A stretch of DNA of 64,000 nt from Halobacteriales archaeon QH_7_65_31 (GTDB lineage Archaea > Halobacteriota > Halobacteria > Halobacteriales > Haloarculaceae). The stretch lies in NCBI GenBank assembly GCA_003021785.1, contig PXQU01000014.1, forward strand, positions 124,001 through 188,000, written 5' to 3'. Made by a program: the position numbers and the translations under genes. The notes under the pieces were generated by a model. The model saw nothing but the letters and a program-made list of their open reading frames with translations. It was not told the origin of the DNA and did not search any database. The first letter of the stretch is position 1; each line of letters starts with the position of its first letter. Positions 34,720 through 43,666 of this stretch are shown piece by piece.

Positions 34720-34923
34720 ACGCTCTTGTCACAGTATAGTGCCATAAGACTATGGAGCCGGACAGATTCGGGATGGAAAATCTAGCAAGGTACTCGGAGT
34801 AGGTTATCCGGTCCACTCGCTCCAGTCGCCGTCTAACGCTCTCGGACTAGAAGAGCGCACCAGCGGAAATCAGGGCAGCACCGTTCTTTCAGACACGGCT
34901 TTGGCTAACCAGAAGCGAAGTTG

Positions 34924-37389
34924 TCAGAGCCCACGTAATCGTCCTATCTGTGAACTCTTAGCCTCAACACCTTTGTCTATCGAGTAGACTTCCAGCCGAA
35001 AGAGGTACTTCCCGATCTCGAAGTCGCTGAGGCGGATGTCGGGACTCTCCGACAACATCACGTCGTCTAGTGTTCCGTCGGCGGCGGATCGAAGTGCTGT
35101 CTGTCGGAGTGCTCTCTTCAGACGACTGTAAATCGTCTCCATCTCTTGGACGGCGTTCCACACCTGATTGAAGTTCTCCTTCACACCTTCGAGATCGTAC
35201 GCTTCGGCGATGGCCCAGAAGCTCTTCTTCGACCGCGTTCGGTGGACTTCCATTTTGTACCATCGCTCGTAGGTGCCACGACCCTTGTCGAGACCCTGTT
35301 GCTCCATCTTCTCAATGAAGTCGTCGAGGTCGTCACCAGTCTCCTCCAAGGCGGCTTCGAGGTTGACCTTCCACAGGTTCGCGTAGTAGTACAGTCCGAC
35401 GTCTCCGCGTTCACGAATCAATGCATACAGTTGGTCACGCATATCGTCGGTGTCCTCCAGGTGGGCGACGACGTTGGGTTCCTTGAGGCGCGAAGCGTTC
35501 TTCTTGAACAGTTTGTCGTGCCCTTCGCGCACAGTGTGTAATTCGCTGTCCCTACGGAGGTACATTGATAGGCCGTCGTCGAAGTGGACATCAAGAAGGT
35601 CGGTCTCGGTCCATCCACCAGAGGTGGTCGTCTGTGACGTAGAGGACGTCTCGTACTCGGTTGGATCGAAGTCCTCGCCGTCTTCGTAATCGGTCTCGTA
35701 CCCTCGAACGATTTCACTCAGGTCTTCTCCTTTGGCTTCGTCTACAGAGATGTCATCACCGAGATCGCTCGTACTGGGTTCCTCGTACTCGGGAAGGTCG
35801 ATGTTCACACGTTCGACGTCTGCGGGTTCGTCCGTAGCGATACGGGTCAGCTTGTCGATCACGTTCCAGAACGTCGTGTCCGCGATTGACTCGAAGGATC
35901 CCTCCAAGGCGTCTACTTGTGAGTGGAGGAGACCCATTTCGATGGGGTACGCGAGGACGACAGCGTCGGATGAGACATCGGTGCGGAGGAGATCACGGTC
36001 GTTCCACCGCAGTGCGCCGTAGAGGACGACGTGGTCCGTCGGGTGGGCCGAGCGAACACTATGCGTGTCATGAATCGAGAGGTCGTCACCCAACTCCCGG
36101 TAGAGCGACGCGTGTTCGGACTGGAGGAACGTCGTGAGTGCCTGCTGCTGACTCTCTGTCGCAGTGACGACGGAAATCGAGTCTCCTCTGTCGAGTGCCC
36201 CGTATAGCAAGTTGTTGACCAACACGCCCTGTTTCTTGTCGTTCGCCGGCGCTTCGTCCCAGAGGTCCTCCAGCTCTTCGAGAGCCGAAACTACGTCACG
36301 GAACGTACCGGTTGCGGGATTCGCCTCGGGATCGGACGCGATTCGTCCCGCGAACCGATCGAGTTGCGCGAGCCGGCTTGATATCGTCGTCCGACGGGCG
36401 TGAAAGTCAGCCACGTCAAGAGGGGCCAAGAGTTCACGGAAACTCCCCAGAGCGTACCGCACGAGCTGTTGACCTCGCTTGAGGATGTCCGCGTCCAACT
36501 CTCGCGTCAAGTACTCGAATTTGGCTCGACGGTCGTTTGCCCGTTTCAGGGCCGTAAGAAGGTCCCCGTCGCCACACGTGTGAACGTCGAGAGAGAGACC
36601 CGAAACGCGGTTCTGCTCCCGTCTAGCGACGACTTGAGCACGACGAGTTGTCGGACTCCCCTCCTCGTCGGTACGTATCCACTCGTTCCTACTGTCCTGA
36701 TCTTCCTTTACTACAGCGGACAGCAGTTGAGGTGGCCACGTCCACAGGAAGGCTTGTCCCCGTAGCTTCTCCACCAGATCTGACGTTGGGTTGCTCGTGA
36801 AGTAGACTATCGCGGGTACGTCGTTTCTCTGCTTCCAGTTCAATAATCGGAGAAGGCGCTCTTTGTCGTACTTCACCGAGTCGTCGTAGATCACACACCG
36901 TACTTGGTCTCCGACCTCATCTGAGGGGATACGCGTGCTTGTGTACGAAAAGAGGAACCGCGCAGGCTTGTCAGGGTGATTAAGGTTCTTTGTGACCTTC
37001 GCTAAGGATCCGTCTTTCGTTACGTTAGCTATCGGTGTCTCCTCACGAGCGTACCGGGACTTGTCGTGTGGTGGTCGTATCGACGTCGGAGCGAGTTGTC
37101 GGAATCGCTCTCGGAATTCAGTGTTTGAGCTGAGTAGGAAGACCGCGTTGCGGCCGTCTACTTTGGGTCCAAAGAGTGCTTCGAGGGCTTGGAGGTGTAG
37201 AAAGTCGGCTCTGTCGGACGGCGTCACAATGACGAGGTCTTGGCCACGTTCTACCATCGCGTTGAGGAGGCCTGCATGTACTCTCGCCGTGGTTGGGAAG
37301 TAGACTGGTCGCTCATCGTCAGCGAGATTGCCAGACAAAATGAAAGGCGGGTTAATAACGGGTGTGTTGAAGAGCGCGCTGAGGGGCAC
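34924..37389 (-). CDS. drmE: DISARM class 2-like protein DrmE
   Basis: About 821 residues from a GTG at 37389 (MPLSALFNTPVINPPFIL); the frame is open further upstream but would run into the integrase gene, and no in-frame ATG is at hand. The N-terminal half is Rossmann-like (PVYFPTTARVHAGLLNAM, LVIVTPSDRADFLHLQ, AVFLLSSNTEFRERF), then a helical part with many charges. The C-terminal region has DVGLYYYANLWKVNLEAALEE and IGKYLFRLEVYSID. I assign DrmE from size, layout and position directly upstream of drmA, which is how class 2 DISARM is organised; similarity itself was not tested. The 34720 to 34923 gap separates it from drmA and carries the drmA promoter. Confidence 0.6.
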   Translation of the reverse strand: MPLSALFNTPVINPPFILSGNLADDERPVYFPTTARVHAGLLNAMVERGQDLVIVTPSDRADFLHLQALEALFGPKVDGRNAVFLLSSNTEFRERFRQLAPTSIRPPHDKSRYAREETPIANVTKDGSLAKVTKNLNHPDKPARFLFSYTSTRIPSDEVGDQVRCVIYDDSVKYDKERLLRLLNWKQRNDVPAIVYFTSNPTSDLVEKLRGQAFLWTWPPQLLSAVVKEDQDSRNEWIRTDEEGSPTTRRAQVVARREQNRVSGLSLDVHTCGDGDLLTALKRANDRRAKFEYLTRELDADILKRGQQLVRYALGSFRELLAPLDVADFHARRTTISSRLAQLDRFAGRIASDPEANPATGTFRDVVSALEELEDLWDEAPANDKKQGVLVNNLLYGALDRGDSISVVTATESQQQALTTFLQSEHASLYRELGDDLSIHDTHSVRSAHPTDHVVLYGALRWNDRDLLRTDVSSDAVVLAYPIEMGLLHSQVDALEGSFESIADTTFWNVIDKLTRIATDEPADVERVNIDLPEYEEPSTSDLGDDISVDEAKGEDLSEIVRGYETDYEDGEDFDPTEYETSSTSQTTTSGGWTETDLLDVHFDDGLSMYLRRDSELHTVREGHDKLFKKNASRLKEPNVVAHLEDTDDMRDQLYALIRERGDVGLYYYANLWKVNLEAALEETGDDLDDFIEKMEQQGLDKGRGTYERWYKMEVHRTRSKKSFWAIAEAYDLEGVKENFNQVWNAVQEMETIYSRLKRALRQTALRSAADGTLDDVMLSESPDIRLSDFEIGKYLFRLEVYSIDKGVEAKSSQIGRLRGL

Positions 37390-37450
37390 AACTTTGACAA
37401 AATGAGCAGTGTAGGAAAAAGGTTGCTCCGGGTTACACGATCGGTTTGGC

Positions 37451-38497
37451 TTAGTCAGGTCCGTACTGGTGAGCGTGTTCAAGCCCAGCACGAGGGTCTG
37501 GGTCAACGTAGGTTTCCTCGGTGATTTTGACGGACGAGTGCCCCATCTGTTTCGAGACCTCCCACAGCCCTGCATCGGTCTCGTGGATCATATACGTCCC
37601 GTAGCCGTGTCGAACGTTGTGTGCGCTGATGAGCCACCTATTCTCAATCTTGTCACCGTTCTCGTCCGTCGCCGCGTTCGCATCGGGATACAACTTCCGA
37701 TTGAATCCCGCTTTGTTAGCGGCGTCAATTACGATATCGTTGATCCGCCCAGGCGACAACGGGCCACCACGTTCACCGACAAGTAGGCGGTTGTGGCTTG
37801 CAGTTGCGGCCATTTCGTCACGGTATCCACGGTTGAGCCATTCAGATAACAACCCCTCCGCTGTCCGTTGGTACGCGAGTACGCGTTTCTGATCGTTCTT
37901 TGCGACAACGGCGCGTATCGTGATCTCTCGTGAGTCACGATCCATGTCGTCCAGTGTGAGTTGCGAGAGTTCACCACGCCGCATCCCGGTTTGCCAGAGC
38001 AGTCTGATGATCAGTTGATCACGCACCCGATTCCGCCCCACGTGCTCCTCCATCTGGCGGACCTCGGATTCGCTCACGGCGTACGTCTCGTCTTCGCCTA
38101 GCTGCTTCGACTGTTCCGTGCTCTTGGTCAGGCCGAACAGCTCGCCCTTCTTGTCGTTCCACCGTCCAAGCGGATTGTCCTCTAAGAGGCCCATGCTGAG
38201 CAGCCACTCGTAGAACGAGTAGATCCGATCCCATCGATAGCGAGGGGTCGTTCCGTTGAAATCGGTCGAAAGATCTTGTCCTAACTGGTTCGAAGCAGCC
38301 GGTGTGACGTCTAGTACCGATTCGATATCGTTCTGGTCCAACCAGTGGTCGTACCATCGAAGGTCCTGCTTGTATCGCACCGTACTCCCCGATTTACGCA
38401 GTTCGGGGTCGGTGTCGTCGGTTCCCGATTCAAGTTGACCGATGTACTGCTGTATCTCGGAGCGGCACTCGTCAACGTCCTTGTATCGCGGGGGCAT
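37451..38497 (-). CDS. Tyrosine recombinase (integrase), intact
   Basis: 348 residues. An N-terminal SAM-like core-binding domain (VRYKQDLRWYDHWLDQNDI, RYRWDRIYSFYEWLLSMG) is followed by the catalytic domain with all residues in place: Arg in LLWQTGMRRGELSQLTL, HxxR in SAHNVRHGYGTY, the His of KQMGHSSVKITEETY and the closing Tyr in the same stretch. It catalyses site-specific integration and excision. It begins two bases after the accessory gene stop (38500) and reads into the island. It is the likely integrase of the island's right end; its target is probably within or close to 39190 to 39344. Confidence 0.9.
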   Translation of the reverse strand: MPPRYKDVDECRSEIQQYIGQLESGTDDTDPELRKSGSTVRYKQDLRWYDHWLDQNDIESVLDVTPAASNQLGQDLSTDFNGTTPRYRWDRIYSFYEWLLSMGLLEDNPLGRWNDKKGELFGLTKSTEQSKQLGEDETYAVSESEVRQMEEHVGRNRVRDQLIIRLLWQTGMRRGELSQLTLDDMDRDSREITIRAVVAKNDQKRVLAYQRTAEGLLSEWLNRGYRDEMAATASHNRLLVGERGGPLSPGRINDIVIDAANKAGFNRKLYPDANAATDENGDKIENRWLISAHNVRHGYGTYMIHETDAGLWEVSKQMGHSSVKITEETYVDPDPRAGLEHAHQYGPD

Positions 38498-38499
38498 CG

Positions 38500-39189
38500 T
38501 TACTCGCGGGTTTTGTAGTATCGGCGTTCGGTCCGGTTTCCTTTGCTACGAGAGGTGGTACTCTGGGTCTTTTCTGGCCCACTATCGTGGTTGGAGAAGT
38601 CGGTGTGGGGTACCGACGTAGAAACGTCGATATCGCTGAACGAGGGGACGCTTTCCCTGTTCTCACGATCGAGGTCCTCCCTGACGAACTCCACGTCAGG
38701 ATAGTACTCCTCCATACGTGAGCAGGCACGGCGAACGTCGGCCACGTCTTCGTCGAAGTACTGCGACCAGAGGTACGGAGTTGAGATCTTCTGTGTGAGT
38801 ACAAAGTCACTCGCGTCGTTTAGCTCGTCGAGATTGTGGATGTCCGGTAAGTCCGAAGCACTCTGGTGTACGGGGAGGGCGGAGTAGATGTCTCGCGCGA
38901 GCTTGTCGATCTTGTCGTCATCGTTGACACGCGAGTCGATTGAGAGAACATGTTCCTCCAGTTCGTCAAGTCGCTCCGTCACCGGTGCTATCCCGACATC
39001 AACGGCTTCGATGATCTCTTCGGGGTCGAGAGAGACGTCTTCCTCGTCGTCTGAAGTGAAATTGTACGCCGCAAGTCGGAAGAACTGGCTCAGAGAGCCA
39101 CACTCGTTGTTGTCCTTGACGAACGTTTCGAATTGTTCTCGTTCGTCGGGTGTAAGGCGAACCCCGACGGTCTCTGTGCGTTCTACCAT
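38500..39189 (-). CDS. Ribbon-helix-helix-like recombinase accessory protein
   Basis: 229 residues from the ATG at 39189 (MVERTETVGVRLTPDE), chosen because that gives the short beta strand and two helices of a ribbon-helix-helix domain (TVGVRLTPDEREQFETFV, NNECGSLSQFFRLAAYNF). The rest has an acidic coiled-coil segment (VTERLDELEEHVLSID), a helical part (KIDKLARDIYSALPVHQ, VADVRRACSRMEEYYP) and a disordered, charged C-terminus. An upstream in-frame extension of about 35 codons (to 39294) lies in non-coding-like sequence. It is coupled to the integrase with a two-base gap. The left recombinase has a partner of the same type, so these are probably excision/integration cofactors or repressors. 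Confidence 0.62.
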   Translation of the reverse strand: MVERTETVGVRLTPDEREQFETFVKDNNECGSLSQFFRLAAYNFTSDDEEDVSLDPEEIIEAVDVGIAPVTERLDELEEHVLSIDSRVNDDDKIDKLARDIYSALPVHQSASDLPDIHNLDELNDASDFVLTQKISTPYLWSQYFDEDVADVRRACSRMEEYYPDVEFVREDLDRENRESVPSFSDIDVSTSVPHTDFSNHDSGPEKTQSTTSRSKGNRTERRYYKTRE

Positions 39190-39260
39190 GTTTGTGTTCC
39201 ACGTTATTGGCTGGAGTGCGTTAAGCGCGTGATTTACGTCAGGATACAGAACCTCGTCAT

Positions 39261-39275
39261 CTGAGCTATCGGCCC
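39261..39275 (-). other. tRNA 5'-end-like fragment at island right edge
   Basis: Read on the minus strand from 39275 to 39261 the sequence is GGGCCGATAGCTCAG, which fits a 7-base acceptor strand, the TA of positions 8 and 9 and the first D-stem bases of a haloarchaeal tRNA. The continuation (ATGACGAGG) does not form a proper D-arm and no anticodon stem or T-arm follows. It lies in the gap between the recombinase accessory gene and the core MFS gene, where an attachment site is expected. It could be a remnant of a tRNA attachment site or chance. Confidence 0.3.
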
Positions 39276-39344
39276 GACTTCCGCCTTTTCTCACCGCGAC
39301 CGCAGAACGGACGGCTTACTACCCCGACCCCGTTAATCAGGCCG

Positions 39345-40511
39345 ATGTCTGTCGCTCGAAGCGTCCGACAGTCGCCCGCGGTCCTCGTCATCTTCGCGAG
39401 CACGCTCGTCGCCGTGATGGGCGTCTCGCTCATCAGCCCCGCGCTTCCCGCCGTCCAGGCGGCACTCGGAATCTCGGAGTCACAGGCGAGTCTCCTGCTG
39501 TCGGCGTTCACACTTCCGGGAATCGTCCTCACAGTTCCGCTCGGCATGGCCGCCGACCGCATCGGCCGCAAGCCGGTTCTCGTCCCGTCGCTCCTCCTGT
39601 TCGGGCTCTGTGGCGGCGGGATCGTCTTCGTGGAGTCGTTTCCGCGCATCCTCGCGCTCCGGGCGGTACAGGGAGCCGCGAGCAGCGCGATCGCGACGGT
39701 GACCGTGACGCTCATCGGTGATAGCTTCGACGGGGCCATGCGCCGCAAGCTCATCGGGGCGAACGCCGCGATCCTCGCGTTCGGCGCGGCGGCGTACCCG
39801 CTCGTCGGCGGCGCGCTCGCGACCGTCGCGTGGACCGTCCCGTTCCTCTGTTTCGGCGCCGGGATCGTCGTCGCAATCCCCGGACTGCTCGTGCTCCCTG
39901 AACCGACGCGCGACTCGGCTGGTGCGGGTCCGGGACTCCGCGCGTTCCTGACGGGACCGACCTCGTTGCGACCGTACGCCGTCCTGTACACCGCGATTCT
40001 CGGTATCTTCGTCATTCTCTACGGCGCACAGCTGACGGCCGTGCCGTTCCTGCTCGATTCGAGCTACGGGCTCTCGTCGGCCGAAATCGGGCTGTTGCTG
40101 GGGGTTCCGGCCGTCGGGATGGGGGCGACCGCGACACAGACAGACCGCATCCTCGCGCGGATGAGTAGCTTCCAGTCCATCGCGCTCGGATTTCTCATCT
40201 ACGGTGTCGGGATGGTCACCGTCGCGACGACGGAGTCGGTCGTCGTCTCCGGCGGTGGGCTGTTGCTGTTCGGCTTCGGACAGGGCTTTGCCGAGCCGAT
40301 TACGGACACCGCGCTCAACGAGCTCACGCCCGACGAGTTCCGCGGGAGCGTCATGAGCGTCCGGACGAGCGTGCTTCGACTGGGGACGACCATCGGCCCG
40401 CCGCTGTGTACCGTCACCGCACTCCGGGTCGGCTACCGACAGATACTGCTCGCCGGAGGACTCCTTGCCGGCGCATTCGGGATCTGTTGGCTCCTCGCCA
40501 GCCGTCGGTGA
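39345..40511 (+). CDS. MFS transporter
   Basis: 388 residues with about 12 hydrophobic helices, the typical size of a 12-TM major facilitator. The MFS signature between helices 2 and 3 is visible (GMAADRIGRKPVLVPSLL), and its half-repeat is in the second half (ATQTDRILARMSSFQSI). The start MSVARSVRQSPAVLVIF puts a short basic tail before the first helix. Substrate is unknown; the close match to drug-type exporters in overall pattern suggests efflux. It is the first core gene to the right of the island. Confidence 0.88.
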   Translation: MSVARSVRQSPAVLVIFASTLVAVMGVSLISPALPAVQAALGISESQASLLLSAFTLPGIVLTVPLGMAADRIGRKPVLVPSLLLFGLCGGGIVFVESFPRILALRAVQGAASSAIATVTVTLIGDSFDGAMRRKLIGANAAILAFGAAAYPLVGGALATVAWTVPFLCFGAGIVVAIPGLLVLPEPTRDSAGAGPGLRAFLTGPTSLRPYAVLYTAILGIFVILYGAQLTAVPFLLDSSYGLSSAEIGLLLGVPAVGMGATATQTDRILARMSSFQSIALGFLIYGVGMVTVATTESVVVSGGGLLLFGFGQGFAEPITDTALNELTPDEFRGSVMSVRTSVLRLGTTIGPPLCTVTALRVGYRQILLAGGLLAGAFGICWLLASRR

Positions 40512-40642
40512 CTGTGCCCGTCGAGCGGCGGTACATACGCGGCTCTGCGACCGCGAGTAGATCGGCGCTGTCGCGGGATCTGAACACACGTTCAGACGTT
40601 TCGAAACCGTTATTCAACTGCTGTTAGTAGAATCGTACAGAC

Positions 40643-40687
40643 ATGAGTAGGGTCGCTATCCGACTGCCTACAGGAGGGCTCTCGTGA
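40643..40687 (+). CDS. 14-residue leader ORF before RND gene
   Basis: ATG at 40643 opens a 14-codon frame (MSRVAIRLPTGGLS) ending in TGA at 40685 to 40687, which overlaps the GTG of the RND gene (GTGA). Between them lies a strong Shine-Dalgarno, AGGAGGG, at 40672 to 40678. Such an arrangement suggests coupled translation. The ORF may be chance. Confidence 0.25.
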   Translation: MSRVAIRLPTGGLS

Positions 40688-43665
40688 GCATCGCCGAGCG
40701 TCTCGTCGACGGTATCTTGGACCACAGCCGTGCGGTCATCGTGGTGATGGTTCTGTTGACGGTCGTCGTCGGCGCGGGTGCGCCGATGCTCGATCAGAGC
40801 TCCTCGCTCGACCAGTTCCAGACGGAATCGGAGGCCGGTAACACGCTGGATTTCATCGAGGAGAACTTCCAGACCGGCGACGCGAACACCACCTCCGCGC
40901 AGATCGTCCAGCGTGACGACGACGTCCTCGATCGCGAGTCGCTGCTCGACAGTCTCGCGTATCAACGGACGCTTCGCGCCAACGAGACCGTCGCGGCGTC
41001 ACTCACGGAATCGAATCCGACCGTCGGCATCTCGAATGTCGTCGCCATCGCGGCGATCTCCGAGGAGGAGGGCCGTGACGTCCAGCGGCTCGCGACGGAG
41101 GTCCAGCGGCTGAATCAGACGGTCACGAGCGAGCGGGCCGCGCTCGAAGCGCGCAATCAGACGCTGACCCGGACGACCGGCCTGTTGCGCGATCGGCTCA
41201 CCTATCTCCGGGAGAACCCCGACGCAAACAGCTCTGCGGCGTTCGACGAGGTACGCGCCGACACGACAGTCCAGTTCGACGACGAGGACGCGGCGACGTT
41301 CGACCGCGCGGCCCGGCAGCTCCGCGAGGCGGAGTCACGCGAGGAGACCGAGCAGGCGTACACGCTCGGCACACAGGGCGTCCTCGCCGACCAGTACGCC
41401 GCCTTCGAACAGCGGGCCGACGAGCTGGAGTCGACCGTCGCCGAGCTACGGTCGGCCAGCCAACAGCTCCAGACGGAGCGCGAGCAGTTCCGGAACGCAC
41501 AGAACGCGACGCTCACGGAGCAGTACCAGCAGCTCGACTCGATGAACAGCAGTGAGGTAAAATCGACCGTCGCGGCTGTCCTCGGCGGTGACGGCTCCGA
41601 CGGTGCGAGTACGCGGGCGCTGGCGTTCATGCCGACGGAGTTCGACACCGGCTCCACCAGCGCCGAGGCGACGATGCTGCTGGTCACGCAGTCGAGTGAC
41701 GCGCCAGCCGGTAACGCGGCCGCCGCCTCCGAGTCGGTGATGGACGCACAGCTGACGATGCGGTCGCTCGCGGACGACGCCGACGGCGCGTATCTCGTCT
41801 TCGGCTCGGGGATCATCAGCGACGAGATCGACAGCTCGATGGCCGACAGCCTCCTCATCGTCGGCCCGCTCGCTCTCATCTTCGTCGTCGTCGCGCTCGT
41901 GGTCGCCTACCGCGATCCTCTCGATATCCTGCTCGGACTCGTGGGTATCGGTGCGGTGTTGACGTGGACGTTCGGCTTCATGGGCTGGGCCGATATCGCG
42001 TTCAATCAGCTGATGATCGCCGTGCCGGTGTTGCTCATCGGGCTGAGTATCGACTACGCCATCCACATCTTCATGCGCCACCGCGAGGAGCGCGGCGACA
42101 CCGACACGCCCCGCGGCTCGATGCGGGTCGCGCTCGCGGGCGTCGGAATCGCGCTGGTCTACGTGACGGCGACGACCGTCATCGGCTTCCTGTCGAACCT
42201 GACCAGCCCGGTTCCGCCGATTCGGGACTTCGGTATCGTGAGCGCATTCGGTATCACGGCCGCACTCGGTATCTTCGGCATCCTGATGCCGGCAGTGAAG
42301 TCCGAACTCGACGAGGCGCTCGAAGCCCGCGGCATAGACCGCCGTCGTCAGGCGTTCGGGACCGGCGGCGGCCGGTTCTCGTCGGTGTTGTCCGTCGGTG
42401 CGACCGCCGCGCGCCGCGCACCGTATCTCGTGCTCGTCGTCGCCCTGCTTCTCACCGCTGCCGGCGGCTACGGTGCGACACAGGTGGACACCTCCTTCAG
42501 TCAGGAGGATTTCCTCGCCGAAGAGCCGGCAGACTGGATGACGGAGCTCCCCGCGCCGTTCGCACCGGGTGAGTATACCGCGAAGACGAATCTGGCGTAC
42601 ATCGACGAGAACTTCATCCGCGAGGACTCACAGGCGCAAGTGCTCGTCGAAGGTGATATCACGGGCGACGCGGTCATCGAGCGGGTGGACGCCGCCGAGC
42701 GTGCGGCGGCCGACAAGCCGGTGACGCAGACGCTCTCGAACGGTGCGCCCGACGCGACGACGCCGCTGTCGGTGATGCGCGACGTCGCCGCAGACGACGA
42801 GGCGTTCCGCGCCGTCTTCGAGAGCGCCGACACCAACGACGACGGCGTTCCGGATCGCAACATCGAGGGCGTCTACGACGCGCTGTACGAGACCGCACCC
42901 GAGGAGGCAGCGAGTGTCGTCTCCCGGACCGACGACGGTGCGTACGAAGCGCTCCGCCTCGTCATCTCGGTTCAGGGCGGCGCGAGCGGTGACGCCGTCG
43001 AGACACAGATCGGTGCGGTCGCGGACGAGCTCAGCGGAAACGGACTCGACGCGACCGCGACCGGTAGCGCCATTCTGAACAAGATCGTTCAGGACAAGCT
43101 GCTCGATACGGTCATCAACAGTCTCGCCATTACACTGGTGGCGACGTTCCTCTTCCTGATGGCCGCCTACCGGCTCACCGAGGGCAGTGCGACGCTCGGT
43201 GCAGTGACGCTGTTACCCGTGGCGTTCACCGTCGCGTGGATTCTCGGGACGATGTATCTGCTCGGTATCCCGTTCAACGTCCTGACCGGGATGATCACGA
43301 GCCTCACGGTCGGGCTGGGAGTCGCCTACAGCATCCACCTCTCCGAGCGGTACAATCAGGAGCTGGCCCGCACCGGGGACGTGTGGCGCTCGATGGAGCG
43401 AGCCGTCACGGGGACCGGGGGTGCGCTGCTCGGCTCCGCGGCGACGACGATCGGCGGGTTCGGCGTGCTCGTGTTCGCCATCCTGCCGCCGCTCCAGCAG
43501 TTCGGTCTCATCACCGGAATGACCATCCTCTACGCGTTCCTCGCGAGCGTGCTGGTGCTTCCGAGCCTGCTCGTCATCTGGACGAGATTCGCCAGCTCCG
43601 TCGAGATCGACGCCGAGGGCGGTGAGACGGAGCCGGTCGCGCCGACGGCGGACGAGGCGAACTGA
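40684..43665 (+). CDS. RND superfamily (MMPL-type) transporter
   Basis: 993 residues with a GTG start, supported by the Shine-Dalgarno AGGAGGG five bases upstream. Layout is two RND repeats: TM1 (VIVVMVLLTVVVGAG), a large extracytoplasmic domain of about 330 residues with an amphipathic coiled-coil-like stretch (LESTVAELRSASQQLQTERE), then TM2 to TM6, and the same order again. The charged transmembrane motif is present in both (SIDYAIHIFMRHREERG and GVAYSIHLSERYNQEL). The family exports lipids or hydrophobic compounds driven by an ion gradient. It forms an operon with the TrmB gene two bases downstream. Confidence 0.9.
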   Translation: MSIAERLVDGILDHSRAVIVVMVLLTVVVGAGAPMLDQSSSLDQFQTESEAGNTLDFIEENFQTGDANTTSAQIVQRDDDVLDRESLLDSLAYQRTLRANETVAASLTESNPTVGISNVVAIAAISEEEGRDVQRLATEVQRLNQTVTSERAALEARNQTLTRTTGLLRDRLTYLRENPDANSSAAFDEVRADTTVQFDDEDAATFDRAARQLREAESREETEQAYTLGTQGVLADQYAAFEQRADELESTVAELRSASQQLQTEREQFRNAQNATLTEQYQQLDSMNSSEVKSTVAAVLGGDGSDGASTRALAFMPTEFDTGSTSAEATMLLVTQSSDAPAGNAAAASESVMDAQLTMRSLADDADGAYLVFGSGIISDEIDSSMADSLLIVGPLALIFVVVALVVAYRDPLDILLGLVGIGAVLTWTFGFMGWADIAFNQLMIAVPVLLIGLSIDYAIHIFMRHREERGDTDTPRGSMRVALAGVGIALVYVTATTVIGFLSNLTSPVPPIRDFGIVSAFGITAALGIFGILMPAVKSELDEALEARGIDRRRQAFGTGGGRFSSVLSVGATAARRAPYLVLVVALLLTAAGGYGATQVDTSFSQEDFLAEEPADWMTELPAPFAPGEYTAKTNLAYIDENFIREDSQAQVLVEGDITGDAVIERVDAAERAAADKPVTQTLSNGAPDATTPLSVMRDVAADDEAFRAVFESADTNDDGVPDRNIEGVYDALYETAPEEAASVVSRTDDGAYEALRLVISVQGGASGDAVETQIGAVADELSGNGLDATATGSAILNKIVQDKLLDTVINSLAITLVATFLFLMAAYRLTEGSATLGAVTLLPVAFTVAWILGTMYLLGIPFNVLTGMITSLTVGLGVAYSIHLSERYNQELARTGDVWRSMERAVTGTGGALLGSAATTIGGFGVLVFAILPPLQQFGLITGMTILYAFLASVLVLPSLLVIWTRFASSVEIDAEGGETEPVAPTADEAN

Positions 43666-43666
43666 G

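Larger units (their letters stand above)
7964..39275. mobile_element. Integrated genomic (defence) island, approximate limits
   Basis: This stretch is visibly AT-richer and less uniform in codon use than both flanks. It has a broken tyrosine recombinase near its left part (11525 to 12627), an intact one at its right edge (37451 to 38497), each preceded by a ribbon-helix-helix-like partner, and is filled with defence-type genes. The left limit is set at the hairpin after ferredoxin and the right limit at a tRNA-like 15-base sequence; neither is proven, and no flanking direct repeat was found by eye. The island may be a composite of two successive insertions. Confidence 0.6.

Noticed and set aside
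34924..37575. Longer start for the DrmE-like protein (to 37575)
   Set aside because: The first 60 codons overlap the integrase gene and are Arg/Ser/Thr-rich, unlike the remainder; the GTG at 37389 is preferred.
39190..39344. Complete tRNA gene at the island edge
   Set aside because: Only the first 15 bases look like tRNA; no D-arm, anticodon stem or T-arm can be formed.
7940..39344. Long flanking direct repeats of the island
   Set aside because: I compared the two edges by eye and found no repeat longer than a few bases; a computer search could still find one.
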